Below, one piece after another: positions 36,401 through 49,989 of a DNA stretch of 64,000 bases (position 1 is the first letter of the stretch; the number at the start of each line of letters is the position of its first letter). Under the pieces are notes generated by a model. That model was not told the DNA's origin. It searched no databases and saw nothing but the letters and a program-made list of their open reading frames with translations. Position numbers and translations under genes: made by a program. The DNA is from Lentinus brumalis (taxonomy: Eukaryota; Basidiomycota; Agaricomycetes; Polyporales; Polyporaceae), in contig MARA01000048.1 in assembly GCA_001792895.1 (NCBI GenBank), positions 124,001-188,000 on the forward strand. The letters run 5' to 3'.

Positions 36401-37192
36401 ACATGGGTCTCGACGAGGACGACAATGAGAAGTCCACGCGCGGCATCGCTGGCTTCGACCTCGTCGGCGGTGGGAACTTCACAGTCTGGAGAGTCCAAGG
36501 CAAGGTCGGCGGATACCTGAGGTGCGTGGCTGCCTATACCGCATCAATCCGACTGCGACTCGCTCGATGCTGACATGTTGCGTGGGTAGCTACCCTGACA
36601 AGGTCCGTGGCTTGCTCAACGAGGGAGGACTATACGGAGAGCGCCAGGGCTGGCACCTCCCCGGCTTCGACACTTCAAGCTGGGAGTCTCGCGACCTATC
36701 CGAGGGCTTGCCCAGCGGGGGCGCCGGTGTCGGGTTCTTCGTGACGACGTTCGATCTCAATCTTCCCGAGGACATGGACATCCAGCTGAGTTTCCAGTTT
36801 GAGCCGTTCAACGAGCAGCCGTACAGGGCGCTGCTATTCGTGAATGGCTGGCAGTACGGGAAGGTGAGCAAGGAACCGTGCGGAATTGGCTATGGAAGGA
36901 ACTCACCTCGCGATGTGCTTGTAGCGCGTGGCGAATGTCGGCCCGCAGACCAGGTTCCCGGTGCCTCAGGGCATCCTCGAGTATAACGGCAAGAAGTGAG
37001 TGCTATAGCGTTCTCTCCACCTGTCACGCGAGTGATTGAGCGACGTTGAATAGCACTGTGGCTGTCGCGCTGTGGGTCTTGGAGAACACCGAGGTCTCAC
37101 CGATGCTGCAGCTCGCTATTGATGGCGTCATCGACGGAGGAGTTGGTCCTATCGCGACCGTTGCGCCTACTTACTCCGAGGTTCGCGGATGA
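33430..37192 (+). CDS. Secreted beta-galactosidase, GH35 (copy 3)
   Basis: The chosen ATG (33430) gives a signal peptide, MLVAFLSLCFALLTWHL, before ADPPRKTNGYTDVVTWDNYT. The upstream ATG at 33268 would make it a signal-anchored protein. The catalytic Glu residues are in DNEYDQKP (codon 34332-34334) and MPEYQAG (codon 34653-34655). Other blocks are [125 protein letters not shown] and VALWVLENTEVSPMLQLAID, with the stop at 37192. The usual IHWG is read here as IHMG across the intron at about 33799-33853. No break was seen. Confidence 0.92.
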
Positions 37193-37555
37193 AGTGCCGA
37201 ACATCTTTTCTTGTTCTTCTCGTCGTACGATAGTTTAAGAGTGTGCAACAGTGATCGATATTCGCTGCGATTGTCGTCCAAGAGGTACATTGGCGGATTC
37301 TCTCCGATGGCATTGTGGCAACCGTCTGCACAAGTATCTTGACGATCATGGTTGACGCGCGGCATGCGGGGCGGGATGTATCTAAGAGCTGCATATTGGT
37401 ATGTATAATCGACAAGATATTCGGCGGTGTAGCTCATAGCGTCAGCGGTGAACCAGAGCAAGAGGACGACAAGACGGTAGAGCGTACAGGAGGAGGGTCA
37501 TTCTAGGAGGTCGTAAGCAGCATAATGAGCACGAGTCTATCCCAGTCAACTCAAG

Positions 37556-39406
37556 CTAAACCGCATCCGTGCCAAGGGGGTCTTTAGTCCTTTTCACGTC
37601 GTGGTCTGCGTCCGAATCCTGCGTTGCATCGACGGTCTGCCCCGATGGCCCATGACTCGTCTTCTCGCTCTCTGCAGCCTCGCGCTCGCGCTGCTGGCGC
37701 TCGATGACTTTGCTCTTCCGGAGCTCGAAGCCGCCTTGCCACCCGATCCACGTGTATCGGGGACAGTGCGGCCCCCGCAAGAAGAGGATGATGAGTGTGA
37801 AGCCCGTCCAGGCGAGGTTGAGCGACGCATCCGCGCGCCACCCGTGCTCCGTGAACACCTTCGAGCCTACAGAGGTGCCCATGACTTGGCCGATGAACAG
37901 CTGCGCGGAACACATGTCAGCGCCTTGTGCTACTCCAAGGACAAGAGACGTACTGAGAGGATCAAGACAGCGTTCAGACGTGACCGCGCGTTCGCGTCGA
38001 GTCCGAGCACTGCCGTCGTGAGCGACACCTGCTGCGTCTGGCGGAAGATGTCGAGGCCGATGCAGACAATGACGACCACAGCGACGTTGAGGCCCACCGC
38101 GGCTGTCTGGATGGCGAAGGTCATGAGGAGCATTACCACCCCGACGAGCGTCGCGGACCAGGGGACGAGGCCATCAATTATGCGGCCGATGAGCGGCGCC
38201 ATCGCGACGCCAACCATCCCTACAAGACCGAATAATCCAATGACAACGCTGCGACTGAGGTCAATAACGGTGCAGCTGAAGTTCTAGAGTGGAACTCACG
38301 TGGAGTAGTTGTAAGGCGGTCCGCCGAGCAGGAACGTGAGCGTAACCCACCAATTGGTGAAGGTCGCGCTCGACGGGATGCTGATAAGAATCGCTTGGAC
38401 GAGGAGAGGTTCCGTCACGGTCAACTTGCCCATGCTGTAGAGGATACTGAAGTAGGTCGTCCCCTTGTTCTTCGCGGGGTAGTCGGGCAGCATCCAGTAC
38501 AAGATAAGGAGGATCGCGTACTGCACGCCAATCGCGACGTAGTATACGACCCGCCACGTCACAAATTGTGCCACGACCCCGGCAAGCACCCGTGCAATGA
38601 GGACTCCGAAGAGCAGGCCTGAGAGGACGATCGACAGGGCTGATGCGCGACGTTCTGGAGGTGCGAGATCGACGGCTAGAGGCATCAGGATCTGCGGCAC
38701 GACGGTGCAGACGCCGACGAAGAAACAGAGCACCTCAAAAGCGACCAGGTTCGATGTGATCGCTAGACCAATCGTGAGGGACGCGGTGATGAATGTGAGC
38801 ATGAGGATGAGAGGCCGTCGTCGCACGAGGTCGCCAAGGGGCGTGATGAACAGGAGGCCAACAGCATAGCTAAGAGAGCGTGTTTAACTATAATGCGCTC
38901 GCTAGCAGACATGGAAACTCACCCAGCTTGGATGAGGGTAGGGATGTTCGCCACCTCTTGGTAGGTCACCCCGAATGCCAAGGAAAACTGGACTGTGTAT
39001 GAGCGTCAGTCTTGGCAGAACTTCCACCGAAGGTTACTCGGTGTGGGTGTTGTGGGTCCAAGTTGATCCGTGTGATGGGGGAGAGGCGAAGATGGGAAGA
39101 GACTCACTCAGTAGAGGTTGACAATAGTAGAGGTTTGCGACAACTACAGGACGTTAATTCGTATCGGAAGGGACATAGTTCGCGCGACGTACTGAATGTG
39201 CTCGCAATCCCGAAAATGACGTTCATCAACAAGCCAAAGTGCGCCGGATGGTCTGGGTCATATCGCACATGGCTTGGTACGGGCAGAAAGCCAAAATCTT
39301 TCTGCGAGCCCGTTGAGATATCCTTTTCCTTCTCCGTCGGTGGAGTCGGTGTTGGCAAAGTGTCCGTCGTGGATACCGTGGCCGATTGTGGTCGACTGCC
39401 AGACAT
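37556..39406 (-). CDS. MFS transporter (general major facilitator)
   Basis: The first exon (MSGSRPQSATVSTT, ATG 39406; an alternative ATG lies at 39421) is a hydrophilic N-terminus with DFGFLPVPSHVRYDP. Then follow AFGVTYQEVANIPTLIQAGY, the loop GDLVRRRPLILMLTF typical of the MFS 2/3 motif, VVPQILMPLAVDLAPPERR, LSGLLFGVLIARVLAGVVAQ, WRVVYYVAIGVQYAILL, TNWWVTLTFLLGGPPYNYST, VIGLFGLVGMVGVAMAPLIG and DIFRQTQQVSLTTAVLGLDA. The last exon, LFIGQVMGTSVGSKVFTEHG, ends in a charged cytoplasmic tail and a stop at 37556. Twelve TM segments are expected. It is unlike the MCT pair, and its layout resembles proton-coupled efflux-type MFS proteins of bacteria and fungi. Substrate unknown. Confidence 0.87.
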
Positions 39407-40128
39407 AATGTCAAGAGACATGGTGGTCAGAGGGAGAGGGCAATCCGCAGAGCAGCTCGTCGGTGTCCATGATGGCGGGAAGAAGTCGTGTAGAAATAGC
39501 AGATGGTCGTCTAAAGGCGAGCAGTCTCACTAATCTCGCTCGCGCGCTCCGGCACGGCATGCCGTTTCCCACCCGCGCTAGCTGGGTCCACTTCTTCTTA
39601 ACCACCGCCATATGCATCTGGCGTGTACCCTGCGCATTCAAACTTGGTCCGCTACTCGCCGAGTTCGCCATATGGATCATGAGTCAAGACGCAAAATGAG
39701 CTATGTTGCGCCGCTCGCCGCTATCAATACTTATTGACCTCGGATCTGCAAGTGGGCTACCAACATGTAAGCCAAACCAGCAGAACAAATGAACACGGAA
39801 GTCATGCCTCTCGCTCGAATGGTAAAGATTGGTGACCCACCTCCCGGCGAAATAAGGCTACCGTGAGGGATGTGCCCAGTAATCATGTACTTCAATCAAC
39901 CTTCCGCCCTTAGCAAGAAGTACAGCGTGAGTACAGCTCGTTGGGGGTGTTGTTGGGCCATATAATGGAGCATGATATGAGTAGATCTACTTCATGCAAG
40001 CGCAGCTAAGCGATACTGAGAAAGGAGTCGGTAGGAGGCGCAGCCGGGCGACAATACGGTAGTCAGTCCCTCCAGGTCCCTCCTACAAACCACAAGCCCC
40101 TTGCCTAGTACGCCCTCGTCCAACATGC
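39407..40128. other. Intergenic stretch
   Basis: It lies between the MFS start and the 3' end of the AAA-ATPase gene (both on the complement). No gene or repeat was recognised. Confidence 0.45.
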
Positions 40129-43355
<3,227 letters not shown>

Positions 43356-43856
43356 TCTATGACAGACTCACAGTCAGCGTTTGCATGAGGAGCTCCAAGT
43401 CCTGCCAAGGGAGGTCAACTTACTTCTCAAGGAGCGGCACAGTTTGTCAGCGTTGCCAATATTCGTAGTCGTGACGAGATGTTGTACACAAGTAGTATTA
43501 CAAGCGGCGGGGAAAACTTCGTCTTGATCACGTAGTCATGCCTGAGCGGCCTTACGAAACAACCAGCAGTCGTCAGTTTCACCATCGAGTTTCGCATCTT
43601 ATACACACCTGCAAAATCCAGCACCTGGATCAAAGAAAGCTGCAACACCGTCACGGTTGCAACTGAGGTTAACCTAAACCTGCTCATCTTCATAGACGCC
43701 TGTGATCGTAATCGGGCGCCTATATGAGTTTACAGTCTGTGTAAGTAACTCAAGAAGCAGCTCAGTATAAGGTTACTTCACGACCACGACGACCACGACT
43801 GCTCTTCTCCGTTTCGTATCTCAACACAAGCTTGGTGACTACTGAGACTGGTAGAG
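43356..43856. promoter_or_regulatory. Bidirectional promoter region between AFG2 and GPI16
   Basis: The two housekeeping genes start 501 bases apart in opposite directions. A purine/pyrimidine low-complexity run of CACGAC/GACCAC units lies at about 43778-43800. An unrecognised complement frame (43427-43693) has no support. Confidence 0.5.
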
Positions 43857-46096
43857 ATGAAATGGCGCTTCTGCTGGAGAGCTGCACTGGTTCTGGTCTT
43901 ACACCTCGCTGCTGTCGGTGCAGCGAGTGAACAATTCGACGAGGATCTCACCATTCGGCCCCTGCGGGACGGGAAGCTGTCGGCTAGGTTCTCATTCTCA
44001 ACTCTACTGAATAACGCGAAACCGAGGGATCCGCAACAATTGTCTGGTGACGACGAAAGTGTGCCCATTTCTCATTCCTGTTCACAGCCTCCTTGACTGG
44101 CAAGTAGCGCAGCATTATACCCTCTTCCCCCTCGCGCTTGGACAGATACTACGTGAATACGCAGTGACTGAGCTGCATCTCAGTCTGAACGCGGGGAAAT
44201 GGAACTACGATGCGTGGGGGTACCCCGACGAGCCGGGCGTAAGCACGGGTGCGGAGCTATGGGTGTGGATGGGAGAGAGCGTGCCAACATCGTCAGTAAG
44301 CCTTATTATTGTGTCATCCGTCGCTCATGGTAGTCTACAGGGTTGACCAGCGATGGCAAGGGCTCCGAAATGCGCTAGCTGGTCTCTTCTGTGCGTCCTT
44401 GGGCCACTTGGACGAGCAACGCACAACAGCCCCAGCCCTTACGTTCCAACCCGAGGGTTCCCTTCCCAATTTCACCTATCCTCATCAGCTCCGTCACGCA
44501 ACCCTTCCCTCTGAACACGTATGCACGGAGAACCTGACGCCCTTCCTCAAGCTTCTACCGTGCAAATCCCGCTCCGGCATAGCCAGTCTGCTGAACCCAC
44601 ATCGTCTCTTCGACGCTGATTGGCACGGCCTTGGTGTCCATGTCCGCTTCCAAGAGGCCGTCGGTGTTGAGGTGCGCTTGACGTTCCAAGGCGTCTTCGA
44701 CCCTGTCCGCTACTCCAACGAAAAACGCCGAGGTTAGTCTGCTTCATCTCTTCACACTTCACGTCTGTATACGAAAGCGGTTACTGGGCCGTCTTGCGTC
44801 GCTGCCGGCACCGTAATGAAATATCGCTGGAAATGGGATAGATTTGTATTTGCGATGCTCGGCGTCGCGTCCTAGACCAGAGATGGCTACGTTTACCTTC
44901 CGATGTCTTCGGACCACATCAAGAATACTGAACGCTCTACTATCAGATTGGTCCCTGCGTTCGGTGTTCGACCGCAGCATCGAGAGGGCGTGCCCTGTCG
45001 CGCGATCCAGCAAGATCCGGGTGGAGCTTCCCTCAGGGTCTTCACCGTACTCGATAACACCAGATCCGAGCGCAATAAATGACGGTGTAGCAACGTATGT
45101 GGTCGACGCTAGTGAGTGTCCTGTGACGCTTTCAGCAGGCTCAGGATCAGAGCTCACCACATGGACAGGCAAGGAGGCGCTGGATGTCGCGATGCGCTGG
45201 CCGATGGAGGACACGTTCGAGTATCGTGCGTACTGCCACGTCGTCTACTAGAGGCCCGCATCGACTGAATCTTGTGGTTCGACGTTCTGACGCCAATGCA
45301 GCGAACACTTCGGAGGTGCCCCCGTTCACAGAGGTCTCCGTGCGGCGTAATCTGAAGGGCACGAATCAGGCCGAGGCCCAGCTGACGCTGGTCGTTACTA
45401 ACAACCTGCCTGTGCAAGTCACAGCTGGCTACCTCGAGACCATGCCGTGGCTTCTCCAGTTTCACCTTCACACCCTCCACGCACACGTCAACGGGGTCGC
45501 ACGTGGTGAGTCTGTTTGTTTCTTCACACACAGACGCGGACGTCGAGATGCTGTCTTCTCGCCTGGTCGATCACTTCGTCCATACATCGCTGCGTCGCGA
45601 CTCGATCTCGATTCTGACATTTCGTATCTTTGCAGACGACCTCGTGTCCATCCTCTCGTACACACCGCCGGTTCCGCACTCTCGACCGGCGCTCCTCCAG
45701 GCCGTGCTGACGCTACCTCCGAGCAGCACGTTGCACCTCACGATGGATGTCGTCAAGCCGTTCCTGCGCTACACTGAGCACCAGCCCGATGCGCAGCGTG
45801 GCTGGGACCTGCCCCCGGCCGTCCTGGTGCCTTTCGCTTTCGGAGAGGGCCAGAACGGCACCGTCGCGGCCTCGCACGGTCGTCGGCCAAGACGGATATA
45901 CACGCCCATCATGCTCGTCGACCTGGCTACGCCGGACTTCAGCATGCCGTACAACGTCATCATCATGAGCTGTACGCTCATCGCGCTCATATTCGGGAGC
46001 GTGTTCAACCTCCTGACACGCAAGTTTGTCGTCGTGCGCGTCAGCTCTGCGCCAGCTGCTCCCGCTGAAGCTGTGGCCGAGCAGCGGGAGCGGTGA
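43857..46096 (+). CDS. GPI16: GPI transamidase subunit GPI16 / PIG-T
   Basis: This is a subunit of the ER complex that attaches GPI anchors to proteins; it binds the catalytic GPI8/PIG-K subunit. The ATG at 43857 gives the signal peptide MKWRFCWRAALVLVLHLAAV. The lumenal domain follows: DEDLTIRPLRDGKLSARFSF, HYTLFPLALGQILREY, VTELHLSLNAGKWNYDAWGY, GAELWVWMGES, RWQGLRNALAGLFCASL, HATLPSEHVCTENLTPFLKL, LLPCKSRSGIASLLNPHRLF and the later VRRNLKGTNQAEAQLTLVVT, LHLTMDVVKPFLRYTEHQPD. A single C-terminal TM (IIMSCTLIALIFGSVFNLLT) and a short cytosolic tail end at 46096. Length and order fit PIG-T. Several short introns are evident. No defect was seen. Confidence 0.93.
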
Positions 46097-49000
46097 GCAC
46101 GACCATGACGCGTTCTCGTCCGCTCTACCTCCATCCTCGTCTTTTCGTGCTTTGTTGTGCTTGTACGGGTATACTAGTTGCGCCGGCCGTCGTGCACCCG
46201 GCCATTCATGCCAGACCTGACTGAACTCAACGATGTGCCACCTGCATGGCAGCTGATCCTGTACTGGTGCGCGGAAGCAAACTGTGAATGTCCCTAGTTT
46301 CAAAGTCCCTGGCTGAGGCTCGGTGCGCTGCCGAGTGGCGTGGCACTTGCACGATTGCCCCTGCGCAACAGCTTCCGTGCTCAATGTCAGTTTTCCTTCT
46401 CGACTCGCGGGCTTCTTCGCAGTCCGCGACCATTCGATTTGCAGGCTTCGCGCCGTTGATGAAGGCACCCCAGGACATCCGACATGGGACTCGTGACCCG
46501 TGACTTGTGCTCGTGAGTGCGCCCTCGTATGTTTCTCTCGCACGACGACGCTGACCAATCCTCGTATACAGCCCGAACGCAGACTAGCTTGGGATTTGGG
46601 ATCGTGTAGTTGTGGCAGCGATCCCGCGGCACCCAGGACAGTCCCTGGACCGTGCCTGCCCAGAGCAGTATGGCCGCGATCCCGCCATGATCACAGCAGC
46701 TACAGCTTGAGACTCGCCGGTGCGAGAGAAGGTCTGCTTGGAAGCCGGAGTTTGGTGGCGGAAGGTCTGTCTCGAAGCCGGGAGTCAGGTACGGGGCGTG
46801 CAATGCAGTTTGGTCGTGCTTCTGCAGCTAACTATATAGTTGCATGCGACGCGGCAACGGTGCTCTCCTTTGCTTCCGGGTGGCGTCAATTCCCTCGCAC
46901 ATGAGCCGCCGCGGTTCCCGGACTTGCTGCGTCTGACGCAGCTCGCGAAGACTGAAGACGAGGAAGAGGAAGGGTAGCCAGGTCTCCTCCATGAGGATGT
47001 TGCGGCAGCGAGTGCACAGTGACATGGGATTCCGGAGAGGTACGCTCGCCGGTTGCTGGCCGAACCCAGTCTGACCTCCCACACATACTAGGACATGTGT
47101 GGCGTGTCTGACATCTTCTGTCGCGCTATGCAGTACTCGCACGTCCGGGCAGCGTATCATTATCACTGACACTGACAGCGCAGTCGCCGTGATCTGCCCC
47201 CGCATCGCCAGCAGGACGCATCGGGGCGCATCGATGAGATTGAGCTCAAGGATGGAATGGAAGACGTCGCGAGAGGCTCTGAGCCCGAGGCACCCCACCT
47301 CGTCGCTCGAGCCTCGCACCATCAGGGAATGTGCAACGGGCGGAGCAAGCACTGCAGTCCGCAGAGAAGAAGTGAAGCCGCCGAGTCCCATCGCCGCCTC
47401 GGACGCGGCGACGGCGACCCTGCGTCATCGCGCTCGCCTCCGCTTATCTACGCGCCCCCCGGCGGAAGCTGAAACGACAGTCGACAGAACGATTGTCCGT
47501 GCGGGGAGCCGAGGGGAACACGGCAAGGGGAAAAGAGGTGGAAAGTGGCAAGTTCAAGTGACAAGCAGACAAGCAGACATACGTACTTGTCTGCTCCCGC
47601 GCAGTCGTGCGTGCTCTGATTAGATCCGGGCTCTTCTTGCCCATCGATAGATAACCACGTTCCATGCGGACTCCCGTGTTCGCCCGCACTCTGAGTGCGT
47701 TTTCGGGCAGTTTGACTGCTGTTCCTGCTCTCGAGTCTGCACCCAACCGGCCGGAAGATGCAAGTTCAACGTTCAGCGCTGAGCTTCGCCCGAGGTTCAA
47801 CCTTGAAGGGGAAGACGAGCGCTTCAACTACCCTTTCTGGAGAGCAGGTATTCGGGTCCCACTGAACGCAAGGTGCGTGTCTTGCATGACTGCGTCTGAC
47901 TCTCATGTCCAAGATATCTGCAGACATCTGCAGCCATGTGTGGCGCTCCGAATTCTCCCGGTTTGCTTGTCGGTGTCGCCCAAGAAGGGCCATCCAGGTA
48001 CCAGCACGCAATACTCGGCTTTCGAAGGAGTCCCTGGGACGACGGGCGGCGGGACGCCCGTATCCCTTGGCAGTTGGCCTCAGGCTCGCAAGCTTGAAGC
48101 AAGCCACGAGGTGCGTACTCGCGATAAAAGCATTCGAAGCTGACACCTGCAGCCGCCTGAAGGCTGAGGGAACAAGTTTTCCGTGTACGTTCAGAAGAAG
48201 CTCAAGCGTGGATATCTGTGTCTGCGTGCCGGGTGCAATCAGAAGGCTGCTGCTCGGATACATACGCGCATCATCTGCAAAACCTCCATCTTCCCTCATC
48301 TTCCTGGGCCCTACTTATCATCTCCTCCCCCGCCGCCTTCCATCCTCCTTCCGCGGTCCGCCACATACCTATTCGCACGGGAATTCGTACGTCCGCGCCA
48401 CGGCGTGCGAGAGAACGTGCGAACGCGTCACATCCGCGCAAGCCTCAGGGTGCGCCGAATCGTCGAACGCGGCTGCGTACCGGCGCCGGGAACGCATGTG
48501 CGCAAGTGGACGACGCAATGCGGTGTTGGCATAAGTATGCTCAGTGACGGCATGGGTTCGACAGGGATCAGCCCCGACAATCGACGTCCGCGGACTGGCT
48601 GGCCATATGCCTCCACAAAATTTGTCGCTGCTTCTTGGATCTTGGTGGACGAGCGCACGGATGGGGCGGGAAAGTCACATGAACGAGGACGTCAAGATCT
48701 TTGCCAACCACCCCGGATCCGTCATCGAGTTTCAGCACACGAGGCGGGGGGTCGGGAGGCTAGGACGCGGAGGAGCGAGGCTAGTCGTACCTGGTAGCGT
48801 TTCAAGCCATAGCCACAGCTGTTGAGACGAGCGTTCCGGACGGACACTGGGCCTGTGTATTACTCTGAGCGCATCTGTGTCCTCGGGATCGAACTGAATG
48901 AAAGCCGGATTGTGATGCAACAATCTGGTGAATCTCACGATCTCAGCGGCAGCGTGTGTCACCATCCTTCTTCGCGAAAACTGGGCCTGCGACAGGTGGG

Positions 49001-49194
49001 CCGGCGGTTCGGAGCAGAAGATACTGGGACGCGCGAGGCTGTATGTATGAAGGATCGCTGCAGCTGGTGGAGTGGAAGCCCGAGCCCCGACGGGGTGTGC
49101 GCGAGCGCTTCGTGCGCTTGCATAAAGGCGGCAGGCCACAGATCACCTCCTTTTGTGACTCACCCCGCCAGCCCTTTGTTGCCTTCCGACCACT
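46097..49194. other. 3.1-kb gene-poor stretch
   Basis: Open frames (for example 46828-47391 on the complement, 47099-47623 and 47664-48143 on the plus strand) contain no motif that I recognise and overlap on opposite strands. I could not assemble a multi-exon gene. A real but unfamiliar gene cannot be excluded. Confidence 0.35.
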
Positions 49195-49200
49195 TATAAA
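49195..49200 (+). promoter_or_regulatory. TATA box of the small Cys/His-rich gene
   Basis: TATAAA lies 173 bases before ATG 49373 and is followed by a long C/T-rich leader, a common layout for strongly expressed fungal genes. Confidence 0.5.
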
Positions 49201-49372
49201 CTCGCCCTTGGACCGATACCGCCCTCCATCTTGTCCCATACCCCCGCCCCAGGCACTGTACGAGCCACCCACCTGCCCCTCTGTCCTCCGTCTCGCACCG
49301 GACTACCTCCTCCTCGTCCACCCTCGCGCAGCGACATACCTCCTCCAGCCACCAAGCATACCCTCGCACAAT

Positions 49373-49989
49373 ATGTGCCAACGAATTGCGTACGTCCCCG
49401 TCATCGCGCGCCGCCCGCGCGAGCCCACCTGAACAGCGGACCTGACTCGGATGATGTCTGCAGGGAAGGTACGCGGTGGTCAAAGTGTGGGGTAAGTCGC
49501 GCGTCGCTCGCCCTCGCGCGGTCAGCTGAACGCGTCCTCTGCAGCACTTCCAGCGTCACCTGGTCGTCGCCATCATGGACTGCAACTCGCACAAGTGCGA
49601 GCGCAGCTACCTCCACCCAAAAGGCTGCCGCGACCCGGCGTGCATCAAGGTGCGTCTGAACTTTCTCTTCCGCTCTGCTCCGCCCTGTCCCCCTCCCCTG
49701 TTCCTACGCACACCGCACGGGCCCGTTGACGTCGCCGCGCGCGGATGTACACCCATGTTCGCGTGTTCCGTCCCGGGCCACATGCGTCCTTGTCCTCCGT
49801 CATCGTGCGGTGCGTCCTCCGTCGCGACCTCACGTGTCCACCTCCGTCATAGGCAAGGCGATCGAGGACCGCGCGCTGACCTTGTTGTTTCCCCAGAACT
49901 TCGGGCCAGACATCCAGAAAGACATCGACAACGTCAAGGACGACTGCTTCCAGTGTCGCGCGGCCGCCGCACGCCGCGTGCCCGCATGA
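49373..49989 (+). CDS. Small Cys/His-rich conserved basidiomycete protein
   Basis: Four exons join without a stop. The first two give MCQRIA then EGTRWSKCG. The third (49543-49649) reads [20 protein letters not shown] then [15 protein letters not shown], and the fourth (from about 49898) reads [20 protein letters not shown], then a short Arg/Ala tail and a stop at 49987-49989. The product is about 75 residues. Cys and His are spaced like a zinc-binding module: C, H, C-x4-C, H, C-x4-C, C-x2-C. I recall similar short uncharacterised proteins in many Agaricomycetes, but no function. The intron borders used are GTACGT, GTAAGT and GTGCGT with CTGCAG or CCCAG acceptors. Confidence 0.75.

Noticed and set aside
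20599..37192. Idea that one of the three GH35 copies is a pseudogene
   Set aside because: All catalytic and domain motifs join in phase through plausible introns in each copy, and no stop or frameshift was found.
46828..47391. 187-codon complement frame
   Set aside because: No motif was recognised, plus-strand frames overlap it, and the composition is not clearly coding. I could not link it to other exons.
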